DNA of 17,784 bases from DATFKA01 sp042095835 (GCA_042095835.1 JBELML010000131.1:1-17784); one strand, 5' to 3'. Shown: positions 7,201-14,893, counted from the first letter of the stretch. Translations and numbers: made by a program. The notes: generated by a model from the sequence alone, not told the origin.

Positions 7201-7633
7201 TCTAGTAATCGAACCTAGCATCGATCAACTGCTGAATTTTAGCGAGGGTAGGGGTTTGGTTCGGGATAAAGAATACCGCTTCTACTACATCACAGAGGAG
7301 GCCAATGTTTACAAAGGTTATTATGAGAAAGCTACGGAGTTTAATAATGGTATTGCGGTGGTCAAAATGGATGATAAATGGGGCATTATTAATCGAAATG
7401 GAATCACACTAGTACGGCCCAAGTATAGCAAAATAACTGCCTTTGAAGATGGCTACGCCAAGGTAGAAATTGATGGCTTTAATGGCCTGTCTAGCATCGA
7501 TGGAAAGATGATTGTTGCTCCTGGTTTCGAGCATATATCTTATGCTGGCGAAGGTTTATTCAGAGTAGAGCAAGGCGATAAGGTGGGCTACTTTGATCAA
7601 GGAGGAGAATGGGTCTGGGAATTACAAAACTAA
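4295..7633 (+). CDS. Secreted giant WG-repeat protein
   Basis: The 1112-residue protein starts with a signal peptide (hydrophobic core CCLVFLQLCCMIWV, likely cut near TAQ/S, residue 23). Almost all the rest consists of WG repeats (WG_beta_rep type) of about 35-40 residues, each with the pattern [WY]G-hydrophobic-[DN]-xx-G-hydrophobic-P-x-aromatic-D. About 26 units are clear, for example WGLMD, WGVLN, WGFAD, WGYIN, FGYID, YGLID and WGIIN, and at least two are worn (around HLFSIH and YRFYYITE). The strongest block lies in the C-terminal half. Two stretches, about residues 365-440 and 560-600, break the repeat rhythm. The fold is expected to be beta-rich and surface or periplasmic; no enzymatic motif is seen and binding or adhesion is only a guess. 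There is no Por-type C-terminal sorting domain, as the last repeat runs to the end (GEWVWELQN). The ATG at 4295 is the first after an in-frame stop at 4277-4279. Confidence 0.92.
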   Translation: MVVQKSCCLVFLQLCCMIWVTAQSNFPIKVENKWGLMDQKGRIVLAPQYDAISNFDQYQYATVQDQNHVGLISQEGQLVLPLVFQDIKVLDSLSFAVKNDHGWQVVDAKINLMIPGYYLQVQRLQSFLYLKNEAGWGMAKEDGQWLIPPNYDKIQCLPSGHFLSYDNGLKGVLDPQGRVILEPVYHEILVLKEQLFLVRKNRLWGVLNDQGQEIAPLKFQRFSFLSDHFIQLSDLNQERHLFSIHCSRVIAQANPQQRFLALTNNYVLLRQGQKAGVLNYCGNQTLPIGYDEILWFGNQLFRVKKNNKWGLVSADGVVVLDMEYDFISPLNGPVALLRKNGKYGLLSKLGTVQTNTKFEEIELSINRAKAYLTQAGESSPQMELIKYNDQGEIVSELDFNTHFSIRVGNDGKNTAATEDYSSYIFKDFEWFFDPTSERWGLRNNKDGLQTIAPTFKDIEVLRDLDWTLVGLPKSRTYEWERTSIRMDKVYGIVDNTTGLLLGQLQFRHIYLEDFRNGQELARCILEDGRYSLIDKSGTILPFSYAYIGPFEDGTARVAVQGYLSAALEPEQPLEKLYDYLLNWKTSFTLTDDTKYDELLLNNGLVYCKEARWSFMDAQGRLISDQLYDYVTDMTNEVAMVNQDDKWGLLGKNGRVLIPCVYDRLSFLENTEHKIVKLYIQKRQYGLIDTLGKLAISATFDQIGRIREGRLAVMRNGKWGFADENGNLRIPCQFDEVQPFFNGLAAVSTNRKWGYINRQGQMIIPLRFREAGDFNNALAYVKEQQSFGYIDSSGQYKIPAQFDKARTFSEGVAIIRKDGLYGLIDAEGNYILKPSFLNISDFNLHGLAIFKTERNGGKQGVVNRLGKIITTQNYDQIEAFQEDLAVVKKNNTYGYINTLGELVIPLKYSKAASFSEGRAAVYKDGQCGFVNTQGQAIGAFDFSRCRSFEDGRAVVYKGMKKAGLLNRDGDLVIEPSIDQLLNFSEGRGLVRDKEYRFYYITEEANVYKGYYEKATEFNNGIAVVKMDDKWGIINRNGITLVRPKYSKITAFEDGYAKVEIDGFNGLSSIDGKMIVAPGFEHISYAGEGLFRVEQGDKVGYFDQGGEWVWELQN

Positions 7634-7664
7634 GCACCCAGATATCACCTCAGTGCTTAGTTTT
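7626..7664. terminator. Two-way terminator between convergent genes
   Basis: A perfect 12-base stem pairs AAAACTAAGCAC (7626-7637) with GTGCTTAGTTTT (7653-7664) around a 15-base loop. Because the stem has A at one end and T at the other, it offers a short U-run for transcripts in both directions. The TAA stop of the WG-repeat gene (7631-7633) lies inside the left arm, and the minus-strand thioredoxin gene stops at 7677. Confidence 0.8.
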
Positions 7665-7676
7665 TAGCAATAAAAC

Positions 7677-9257
7677 TTATAATTTTTCTTTCAGCTTTTT
7701 GATATTAAGGCTCGACAATCTGCTTACCGTTGATCGATCAAAATTGCCTTCCTTGTCAATGAACACATAACTTGGATAGCCTCGTAGGTCGAAGAAATCC
7801 ATGATGGAATCGGCGAAAGCTTCCTCCATAAAGATATGATCTCCGGAGCTTTCTAATTCGGCAATTTTCTTACGCCAGAGTTTTGGATTACTGCCACTAT
7901 TGGTACAGAGATAGATTACTTTTATCGGTAGATCAGTCAATTTGGCCTTGTTTTCTTTGCTGTTTTTCATGTCATCAATACAAGGACCACACCAGGTAGC
8001 CCAAATATCTAATATGAAGGCTTGGTCCGGATATTTTTGGTGTAATGCAGCGATAAAGTCCTCAACCGAAGTGTATTTCGAGGTATACAGATCGGCACCA
8101 AATTTTAAACTTTCTTGGTAGTTACCGATTTCATCTGAGGCCTCTTTTTTGAAGCTATTGGCTAAGGTTTGCTTGACATTGGCTAGTTTTACATTGTTTT
8201 CTACCAAGAACTTCTTTGCTTTATCTTTTGCCCAGTCTAATTGGAGTTCTGGCATTATCTTCTGTAGATAATCTGCTCTGTCGTTGAGATCGTTGGGGAC
8301 CCCCAGAAGTTGAACAAGGCAGGCTTTTGAAGCTGGAATATGTCGTAGTTTTTCAATCATATTCGAAACACGTGCCTTTTCCATTACCTTCAGCCGCTCT
8401 CCTTCATCCAAGTCCAGGCCTTCCAAACTTTTTTTGATTTCTTCACTCTCTTTATCAGATCCTAATTTAAAATAGATACCCAAGTAGTTGTAATAATCAT
8501 AGCTGGAGTTGGAGACTATGATGGGCTCAAATGCGAGGTATTCTTCCAAAAGGTCTTCGGGCATTTCACTGCGCCAATGGGTGATGGCAATATGTCCATA
8601 ATGCTCAGATTTTCGCTTGCTTTCTAATAACCAAGCATATTCGTCGCCGTGTTTTGTTAGGAATGCTTTTTCGCGATCTATTTTTTCTTGGTAAAGCGGT
8701 AAGTATTTTTTCATTCTCTCTGCGGGTGCTTCTTTCCGATCACTATTAGCTACTCTTATCTTTTTTCCCAATTCTAGGGATTCCTTCCTCTTGAATTGTA
8801 TGAATTTATTGGCGGTTTCGGTGAGACCTGCATCGGGACCGGAGAACTCAACACCCTTGAGCAGCCAGTTGCCCGACTTTTTCTTGATCTGTTGGAGGTC
8901 AGCGGTAATGATCAGTTCTTCGTGGACATTTAACTCGCCGTAATAATAATCACCAATACTAAACCAGATTTGTTGGTACGGCAAATTATTGTCGAGTTCC
9001 AACTCAAAGGAACCATCGGCCTGTGGCTTGACTTTTTTTGAAACTTGGAAAGGAGCGTAGGGTAAAACGAGACTGTATTCAATGTTCAATGTAGAATCTT
9101 CTTCGACTTTGTAGCCTAAGAGTTGGCCTTTTACCACAGGCGTGGGCTTGTCCGACAGAAAACTAGGATCGCTTATGATGGATTCAAGACTTCTGGGTGC
9201 CTGGGCAATCAGGAAAATAGGAAGTAAGATTAAGCTAAGAAGACTTAATTTTTTCAT
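7677..9257 (-). CDS. Secreted TlpA-like thioredoxin-fold protein
   Basis: The 526-residue protein has a signal peptide (residues 1-19/20, cut near IAQA/P). A beta-rich N-terminal region (about 40-140) and a long charged helical middle region (about 145-390) follow, as in many Bacteroidota TlpA-like proteins. The thioredoxin domain covers about 395-526. Its active site is W422-C423-G424-P425-C426, preceded by AFILDIWAT, and the cis-proline is in the RGYPSYVFID segment (P495). It is therefore expected to be a redox-active periplasmic disulfide reductase or oxidoreductase; its partner is unknown. The N-terminal region is the kind often listed as DUF4369 or related, but I cannot assign it firmly. 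No ccm or cytochrome genes are nearby. The gene converges on the WG-repeat gene and shares its terminator. Confidence 0.88.
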   Translation of the reverse strand: MKKLSLLSLILLPIFLIAQAPRSLESIISDPSFLSDKPTPVVKGQLLGYKVEEDSTLNIEYSLVLPYAPFQVSKKVKPQADGSFELELDNNLPYQQIWFSIGDYYYGELNVHEELIITADLQQIKKKSGNWLLKGVEFSGPDAGLTETANKFIQFKRKESLELGKKIRVANSDRKEAPAERMKKYLPLYQEKIDREKAFLTKHGDEYAWLLESKRKSEHYGHIAITHWRSEMPEDLLEEYLAFEPIIVSNSSYDYYNYLGIYFKLGSDKESEEIKKSLEGLDLDEGERLKVMEKARVSNMIEKLRHIPASKACLVQLLGVPNDLNDRADYLQKIMPELQLDWAKDKAKKFLVENNVKLANVKQTLANSFKKEASDEIGNYQESLKFGADLYTSKYTSVEDFIAALHQKYPDQAFILDIWATWCGPCIDDMKNSKENKAKLTDLPIKVIYLCTNSGSNPKLWRKKIAELESSGDHIFMEEAFADSIMDFFDLRGYPSYVFIDKEGNFDRSTVSRLSSLNIKKLKEKL

Positions 9258-9398
9258 AATGGGTGTTTTAATAAATCAATAATGGAGCTTCGTATATAAG
9301 GACTACCTAGATGAGCAATTTGTTGTGTGGGTACTTTTTTTTAAAAGAATTTCTTTAAACAATATCACGGTTTAGGTCTTATATTGGAAAGCATCATA

Positions 9399-9782
9399 AT
9401 GAATATCGAACCTTCTTTAAATATTTTTGGTGAAACGCTGGAGCCTTGTAGTACGTCACCTATGACCGGATTCTACCGCGACGGATGTTGCAATACGGGG
9501 CCTGATGATCGGGGACTACATATTGTATGTGCTATCATGACCGATGAGTTTTTGCAGTTTAGTTATGAGCAAGGCAATGATTTAAGCACTCCACGACCAG
9601 CATATCAATTTCCAGGATTAAAGGCCGGAGATCGATGGTGTCTTTGCGTTTTGCGCTGGAAAGACGCCTTACTAGCTGGAAAGGCTCCACTAGTAGTGCT
9701 AGAAGCCACCCACGATAAAGCTTTAAATTATGTAGATAGAGATGATCTGATCGCGCATGCTTTTAAACAGCAGGTAAAATAG
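9399..9782 (+). CDS. DUF2237 family protein
   Basis: From the ATG at 9399 the protein has 127 residues; a TTG five codons earlier (9384) is a weaker choice, because family members start just before NxFGxxLEPCS. Family hallmarks are all present: LEPCSTSPMTGFYRDGCCNT, then DDRGLHIVCA, TDEFLQFS, GNDLSTPRP, FPGLKAGDRWCLC, RWKDAL, and LEATHDKAL. There are six conserved cysteines, grouped as C-CC and C...C-x-C, which suggests a metal or redox role, but no function is established for the family to my knowledge. There is no signal peptide, so it should be cytoplasmic. The stop is six bases from the stop of the facing TonB receptor gene, with no terminator hairpin between them. Confidence 0.92.
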   Translation: MNIEPSLNIFGETLEPCSTSPMTGFYRDGCCNTGPDDRGLHIVCAIMTDEFLQFSYEQGNDLSTPRPAYQFPGLKAGDRWCLCVLRWKDALLAGKAPLVVLEATHDKALNYVDRDDLIAHAFKQQVK

Positions 9783-9788
9783 GATGCC

Positions 9789-12128
9789 CTAAAACCTCAA
9801 AGTTAAACCCAAAGAAGGTAAGATGGGCAACTGGTTCACCCTATTGTTAGTGAGGCGATCTACATAGAAAATATTCTCTCTATTATAGGCATTCGTGACA
9901 CTAGCGTTGACTTCTAAACCACTATACGCTCCGATGTCCAAGCTATATTTGAAAGAAAGATCTAATCTATGATAATCGGATAATCTTCCTCCGTTTCGAT
10001 CATCTGATAGGAGTGTGCCAATGGGGAAATTACCAGTGAGAACATCGGTTTGGAGGAGGTCGACAAAACTATTTTGTTGATAAAATCCCTGGGTTTGTGT
10101 AAAAGGAAACCCAGAACCATAATTCCACCGGAAACTCGCCTCAAAGTTTTTATTAGCCCCAAAGGTATAGGTCGCTAAAAAATTAACATTGTGCCTACGG
10201 TCAAACACGGTAGGGTAGACCTGCTCTCCATCATCTCGGTTGACTTTGGCCCAGGAGTAAGTGGCCCAGAAATACCATTTGGGTAAGGCATACTTTGCAG
10301 AGAGGTCGATGCCATAGGCTTCACCCGTTTCTGTCATAAAGTTGGGATCTCTTTCTTGAAGTTTATTTCTGTTAATGGAGATCAGCTGGACGAAATCTTT
10401 ATAATAAGGCTCAATATTCACTTGCAGGTTTTTGCGTACGTCTAGTTCTATACCAGCGACTGCATGTAGTGCGGTTTGCAGACGATTGTTGGTTGCTGTC
10501 GTTGTGCCGGGTTGGAAAATGGTCTCTTCGGGACCGGCCAAATAACCAGAGAAGAAATTGACAATATCTAAATCATTACGCGTACTGATCAAGTTTTGGG
10601 CATAACGTCCGGCACCCAGTTTAACTCTGATGTCATCGGTGACATTATATTTCAGACCGAGACGAGGCTCTACCGAAAGGGTTGCTTGAGAGGCGTAATA
10701 GTGTAATCTCAAACCAGGCTCAATAATAAGTCGATTGAATTGGCCTTTATACTTGAAAAAACCTGCTAGCTCACTAGTGAAATCTCTTTGCTGGAAACTT
10801 TGATTGAATAAATTGACAAATTCAAAATCCGTATTAAAACCTGTAAACTCAAAACCATAGTGAATCTCCTGCTTATCGGTCAGATAATCGAATTCCAACA
10901 GGGCATTAAAGGCATTAATAGCGCTCGATCTAGGTCGACCATCTGCTTCTTCTAAATTGATGAGGTAGTCACTAAAGGAGATCGCACCATTGATGATAAT
11001 ATCAGAATTGGGAGGCACGACTTTAAAATTGGCTCCCAAACCGAAAGCATTCCAATCAAGTGCAGTGAGCCCCACAAAGTTGAATTCATCGCGATGATTA
11101 AATCCGAAAATATCTAGGCGACTACCATTGCCCGCATTAAGCGATAGCTTTCCATATAAATCTGTGTAGTTATAAGGTAGACCAATATCTTCGGGTCTCA
11201 ATTGTGCAGTATCCGATTGAGCAAAGGAAAAGAAGGTCGTATCCACCGCATAGTCATATAGCACTTTAGACGTCTCATTAATATAAGAATGCTTGCCCGT
11301 GAGTAATAAAGAGACGCTCGTCCCATTTTCTTTATTAAAAGGAACAATAGGACCTTCCAGGACTGCTTTAGCTTGGAAGGGACTTGCAGAAACCAGGCCG
11401 CCCCAACGTTTTTTATTACCTTCTCTAGTTTTGATGTCAACAACAGCAGATATTCTACCACCGTGTTCCGCATTAAAACCACCCGTTAACACCTCTACAT
11501 TTTGGATAGTCTCGGTCTCAAAAACAGAGAAAAAACCTATGCTATGAAAAGGATTGTATATGGTCATGCCATCTAGGAGGACCTTGTTTTGTACCGGTGA
11601 TCCACCTCTTATGTAGAGTTGTCCACCTTGGTCACCAGTGGAGATGATTCCTGGTAAAACGGTTAGGTATTGAGCAATATCGGCCTCTCCTCCGGTAGAG
11701 GGTAGGGCACGAATTTCTTGTGGTGCAATATTGATGGCGGATAAGCGGACCTGAGTTTTGGCCCGTGTATTTTCTGCTGAAAACTCTATTGTTTCTAGAT
11801 TGATTGCACTTGGTTGGAGGAGTATTCTGAGGTAGGCAATGCTATTGTCTACAATAGATACGTTTAGACTGGTATCTTCATAACCAAGATAAGAAGCAAC
11901 AAGGGTATACTCTCCTGCTTCAATATTGCTGATAGAGAAGAAACCATCCAAACCTGTACTAGTACCTTTTGTAGTATTAAGGAGTTGGATAGCGGCAAAA
12001 CCGATTGGTGCGCCGTTGCTAGCATCGATGAGATTCCCCCGCAGCGTACCACCATTTTGCCCATTCAGGCTAGAAATACTCAAAGTAAGCAAGCAAAAAA
12101 GTAGAAAACGACGATATGGGTGACCCAT
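9789..12128 (-). CDS. TonB-dependent outer membrane receptor
   Basis: The 779-residue receptor has a signal peptide (residues 1-23, ending LNGQ). A carboxypeptidase-regulatory-like beta-sandwich follows (about 26-108, starting GGTLRGNLIDASNGAPIGFA), then the plug (about 130-235, with LPGIISTGDQGGQLYIRGG, LLDGMTIYNPFH and VEVLTGGFNAEHGGRISAVV), and then a beta-barrel to the C-terminal phenylalanine (LTLRF), the usual outer membrane insertion signal. It is shorter than SusC-type receptors and no SusD gene is near, so it is more like siderophore, cobalamin or small-molecule receptors; the substrate cannot be read. It starts 12 bases after the stop of the yciO-type gene on the same strand, so the two may be co-transcribed. 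Confidence 0.93.
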   Translation of the reverse strand: MGHPYRRFLLFCLLTLSISSLNGQNGGTLRGNLIDASNGAPIGFAAIQLLNTTKGTSTGLDGFFSISNIEAGEYTLVASYLGYEDTSLNVSIVDNSIAYLRILLQPSAINLETIEFSAENTRAKTQVRLSAINIAPQEIRALPSTGGEADIAQYLTVLPGIISTGDQGGQLYIRGGSPVQNKVLLDGMTIYNPFHSIGFFSVFETETIQNVEVLTGGFNAEHGGRISAVVDIKTREGNKKRWGGLVSASPFQAKAVLEGPIVPFNKENGTSVSLLLTGKHSYINETSKVLYDYAVDTTFFSFAQSDTAQLRPEDIGLPYNYTDLYGKLSLNAGNGSRLDIFGFNHRDEFNFVGLTALDWNAFGLGANFKVVPPNSDIIINGAISFSDYLINLEEADGRPRSSAINAFNALLEFDYLTDKQEIHYGFEFTGFNTDFEFVNLFNQSFQQRDFTSELAGFFKYKGQFNRLIIEPGLRLHYYASQATLSVEPRLGLKYNVTDDIRVKLGAGRYAQNLISTRNDLDIVNFFSGYLAGPEETIFQPGTTTATNNRLQTALHAVAGIELDVRKNLQVNIEPYYKDFVQLISINRNKLQERDPNFMTETGEAYGIDLSAKYALPKWYFWATYSWAKVNRDDGEQVYPTVFDRRHNVNFLATYTFGANKNFEASFRWNYGSGFPFTQTQGFYQQNSFVDLLQTDVLTGNFPIGTLLSDDRNGGRLSDYHRLDLSFKYSLDIGAYSGLEVNASVTNAYNRENIFYVDRLTNNRVNQLPILPSLGLTLRF

Positions 12129-12140
12129 TAGAAAAGTCTA

Positions 12141-12758
12141 TTATGTATACACTAAAACACCGGCACCTTCCCGGATAATTTCTGGTTCACTATCTGTACA
12201 GTTTACTACCGTGGAAGGCGTATTCCCGCCAACGCCACTGTCGATAACGCCATCAACCAGTTTTTTGAAATCGTCGTAAATATCTAGAGGATCGGTAAAA
12301 TATTCTAATATTTCATCGTCGGATTTTAGCGAAGTGGTCATTATAGGTCTGCCTAAAGCTTCTACAATCGCCATTGGAATAGGATGATCCGGCATACGAA
12401 CACCGATGGTCCTTTTCCTATTTTTAAACATTTTAGGTACGCTAGTAGCTGCAGGAAGTATAAAGGTGAATGGCCCAGGAAGGTTTTTCTTGAGCAATCT
12501 AAATATAGTATTGTCAATTTGCTGGGTATACTGCGAAATTTGGCTGATATCTTTACAAATCATGGCAAGATTCGCCTTTTTAGGATCGAGTTTACGAAGT
12601 TTACAAATTCTATCAATTGCCTTTTGATTATTGATATCACAACCCAAACCATATACCGTATCTGTAGGGTAAATAATAATACCTCCTTCCTCCAGAGTCT
12701 TTACGACTTGGGCAATCTTCCTTCCTTCCGGATTGTCTTGGTTAATGTTCCAGAGCAT
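12141..12758 (-). CDS. yciO: YrdC/Sua5-domain protein, YciO type (threonylcarbamoyl-AMP synthase-like)
   Basis: This 205-residue single YrdC-domain protein belongs to the family that makes L-threonylcarbamoyl-adenylate from threonine, bicarbonate and ATP for the t6A base of tRNAs reading ANN codons. The family motifs are visible: YPTDTVYGLGCD at 30-41, the dsRNA/ATP-contact stretch ICKLRKLDPKKANLAMICKD (51-70), LPGPFTFIL (93-101), TIGVRMPDHP (117-126) and PSTVVNC (181-187). The length and the wording (IDRICKLRKL, MICKDISQISQY, IREGAGVLV) match the YciO branch more closely than TsaC/YrdC or the longer Sua5. YciO proteins do not always replace TsaC, so true t6A activity is likely but not certain; it would depend on whether this genome has another YrdC gene. 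It is expected to be cytoplasmic. The TonB receptor follows 12 bases downstream. Confidence 0.88.
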   Translation of the reverse strand: MLWNINQDNPEGRKIAQVVKTLEEGGIIIYPTDTVYGLGCDINNQKAIDRICKLRKLDPKKANLAMICKDISQISQYTQQIDNTIFRLLKKNLPGPFTFILPAATSVPKMFKNRKRTIGVRMPDHPIPMAIVEALGRPIMTTSLKSDDEILEYFTDPLDIYDDFKKLVDGVIDSGVGGNTPSTVVNCTDSEPEIIREGAGVLVYT

Positions 12759-12791
12759 GTTTCATTCTTGTGTTTACTCTGGCAAGATAAG

Positions 12792-13712
12792 TCAATTTTT
12801 CTTTCTCTGCCTACCAAACAGGTCTTTCCCTTTTCTACCGACCAAGACAGGTGTTTCGCGGGGGGCGTCATCTACAGCTTGGTTATTAAAGAGTTTATCA
12901 ATGTACTTCATTTGGCCTTGGTCAAGTTTTAGGCCAGCGTAGCTGCCATCGGCTACCTGGATTGGACCAGAACCATCTCTACTTGGGATGGTAATGAGGT
13001 GGTCATAGAAAATGGCGTTTTTGGCTTCATCATAGTTCAAGCGTACACTTGCTGTATTATGGTATTGGAGAAGTAGACGGTGTACATAGTTGCCCATTGT
13101 ATCTACTGGGATGATAGGTGCACCAAATTGAGGCTGATTCTCCTCAAAACTTAAGACTTCCAAGACTTTTCTACGATCTCTTTGGGAATAGGCATCGTAG
13201 CCCAGCAGCAGGTAGTAGTCTTTGTCGTTTTGCGTGATATGTTGAATATTGTAATAGAGGGCACCATACCAATTGCGAGGGTTTAAAACGGCCTCTTGTG
13301 TCTCGGTGATTTCAAAAGATCGGTCTGACAAAGGGACTAGCTGTATTTCTGGTGTATTCATCTGGATAGCACCAAAGTAGCGATAATCCTCCTCTGTAAC
13401 TTTTAATTGCCAAGTGAATATGCGGAAGCTATTATCAGGGGCATACTGGATAGATATACTCTTCAATCGCTCAAATGGGTATTGAAAAGAGTTTTTATAC
13501 TTCAATCCTTCTTTTAGGTGTATGATGAGGTTTTTGGTAGATTCAAACCTCATGAAATCCATTGTATCATTGACTACCAGAAAGGCATCAACAATCATAC
13601 TATCCTCGTAGGTTTGAATGGATTTTAGATCCTCTTCTGCAATTTGAGAAAAGGCCGGAATGACAAAGAAGGAACACAATAACAGGATGTAATATTTCAC
13701 AGGTATAATCAT
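12792..13712 (-). CDS. Secreted protein of unknown function
   Basis: I do not recognise a named family. From the ATG at 13712 the protein has 306 residues and opens with a clean signal peptide (MIIPVKYYILLLCSFFVIPAFSQ, cut after about residue 23). A TTG 12 codons upstream (13748) would bury the signal peptide behind a charged leader, so it is rejected as start. The mature part is a mix of beta-strand-like, aromatic-rich segments (NWYGALYYNI, KDYYLLLGYDAYSQRDRRK, LLLQYHNTASVRLNYDEAKN, IFYDHLITIPS) with no catalytic motif visible. The tail is basic (GRKGKDLFGRQRKKN). The gene lies between the VWA-protein gene (47 bases upstream) and the yciO-type gene (33 bases downstream) on the same strand. 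It is probably a periplasmic or lipid-facing protein that works apart from its cytoplasmic neighbours. Confidence 0.8.
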   Translation of the reverse strand: MIIPVKYYILLLCSFFVIPAFSQIAEEDLKSIQTYEDSMIVDAFLVVNDTMDFMRFESTKNLIIHLKEGLKYKNSFQYPFERLKSISIQYAPDNSFRIFTWQLKVTEEDYRYFGAIQMNTPEIQLVPLSDRSFEITETQEAVLNPRNWYGALYYNIQHITQNDKDYYLLLGYDAYSQRDRRKVLEVLSFEENQPQFGAPIIPVDTMGNYVHRLLLQYHNTASVRLNYDEAKNAIFYDHLITIPSRDGSGPIQVADGSYAGLKLDQGQMKYIDKLFNNQAVDDAPRETPVLVGRKGKDLFGRQRKKN

Positions 13713-13759
13713 TTTCGATTCAATGGCTAAACGAAGCTGAGTTACCAATAATTGTATTT

Positions 13760-14857
13760 TTATCCTCTTCGGGTCTTATTATTTTTATAATCTCTAAAAA
13801 TAAATTCTCCTAAACCTTGCAGGCTGCTATAAAAGGCTTTACCATTATTAGCACGGGTGAATTGATCGATAAACTGTACCAGATAAGGATCCTGGGCAAT
13901 CATAAAAGTGGTAATTGGAATATTCAGTTTACGACAACGTTGCGCTAAATTAAGCGTACGGTTGACGATTTTTCTATCTAATCCAAAACTGTTTTTGATA
14001 TACTTTTTTCCTTTTTTGATGCAGGTTGGTTTCCCATCTGTGATCATAAAGATTTGTTTGTTGGGGTTCCTTCTTTTGCGCAGGATATCCATGGCCAACT
14101 CCAAGCCCGCAACCGTGTTGGTATGATAAGGACCTACCTGCAAATAGGGGAGGTCTTTCACTTCGATTTGCCAAGCATCATTACCAAAAACAAGAATATC
14201 TAAGGTGTCTTTTGGAAATCGTGTAGTGATATATTCAGAAAGCGCCATGGCTACTTTTTTAGCAGGCGTGATCCGGTCTTCACCATAGAGAATCATAGAG
14301 TGCGAGATATCGATCATGAGTACGGTGCTCATCTGGGCTTGGTAAAAAGTCTCATAGACTTCCAGATCATTATGGGTCAGCTTAAAATCGTCTATACCAT
14401 GATTGATGTGGGCATTTCTCAGTGATTCAGAGATGGCTAGTTTGTCGAGTTTATCTCCAAACTCATAGGGTCTTCTTTCAGATGCGTACTCGTCGCCACG
14501 GCCGCCGTGTTTGGTACTATGGTTACCTCTTTTAGTTTTTTTGATTTGCCCAAAAATATCTTCTAGCGCTTTTTGTCTAAGCGCAATTTCCATCTTAGCA
14601 GAGGGTACAAAATTAGGGTTCTGGGCGTCCTGCTGCTTAATGTAGCCATTGTCAATTAGGTCCTGGATAAAGTCTCCCATTGAATATTCATCGTTGGTAA
14701 GATTATATTCTTTATCTAGCTCAGTCATCCAAGACAGCGATTCTGATACATCACCTGATGTATAGACCAATAGTTCCTGGAAAATTTTAAGTAAACGCTC
14801 AAAGTTAGAACCCGCCTCTTGGCCTGGTACAAAATCGGAAAACCTCCAACCTATCAT
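13760..14857 (-). CDS. von Willebrand factor A domain protein
   Basis: The 365-residue protein carries a VWA domain at about 176-350 with a complete metal-ion-dependent adhesion site: D183-x-S185-x-S187 in LMIDISHSM, a threonine in the GPYHTNT loop (T246 or T248) and D274 in FMITDGKPT. The N-terminal half is helical and charged (KALEDIFGQIKKTKRGNHSTK and GDKLDKLAISESLRNA), and there is no signal peptide or membrane segment, so it should be cytoplasmic. Such proteins usually act with a MoxR or magnesium-chelatase-type AAA+ ATPase as a chaperone-like pair. No such ATPase gene is visible in the window, so the partner must be elsewhere. The ATG at 14857 is the first in frame after the hairpin at 14872-14893. 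It runs with the genes on both sides on the minus strand. Confidence 0.88.
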   Translation of the reverse strand: MIGWRFSDFVPGQEAGSNFERLLKIFQELLVYTSGDVSESLSWMTELDKEYNLTNDEYSMGDFIQDLIDNGYIKQQDAQNPNFVPSAKMEIALRQKALEDIFGQIKKTKRGNHSTKHGGRGDEYASERRPYEFGDKLDKLAISESLRNAHINHGIDDFKLTHNDLEVYETFYQAQMSTVLMIDISHSMILYGEDRITPAKKVAMALSEYITTRFPKDTLDILVFGNDAWQIEVKDLPYLQVGPYHTNTVAGLELAMDILRKRRNPNKQIFMITDGKPTCIKKGKKYIKNSFGLDRKIVNRTLNLAQRCRKLNIPITTFMIAQDPYLVQFIDQFTRANNGKAFYSSLQGLGEFIFRDYKNNKTRRG

Positions 14858-14871
14858 AACATCGATTTTTC

Positions 14872-14893
14872 GCTTTCATAGATTAATGAAAGC
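14872..14893. other. Perfect 8-base hairpin just upstream of the VWA gene
   Basis: GCTTTCAT (14872-14879) pairs with ATGAAAGC (14886-14893) across a six-base loop. On the minus strand it is followed by GAAAAATCG, not a T-run, so it is not a standard terminator. It ends 14 bases before the VWA start codon, where a hairpin in the message could affect translation or stop RNA decay. The role is a guess. Confidence 0.4.

Noticed and set aside
9384..9398. TTG start for the DUF2237 protein
   Set aside because: The ATG five codons later fits the family N-terminus; the extra residues have no family match.
9258..9398. Promoters in the divergent gap between the TlpA-like and DUF2237 genes
   Set aside because: TATATTGG near 9381 only partly matches TAnnTTTG and has no partner box; nothing firm can be called.
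12384..12942. Plus-strand reading frames opposite the yciO-type and unknown secreted genes
   Set aside because: They are shadows of well-supported minus-strand genes and have no family features.
13713..13748. TTG start for the unknown secreted protein
   Set aside because: It would put a charged leader before a clean signal peptide; the ATG at 13712 is better.
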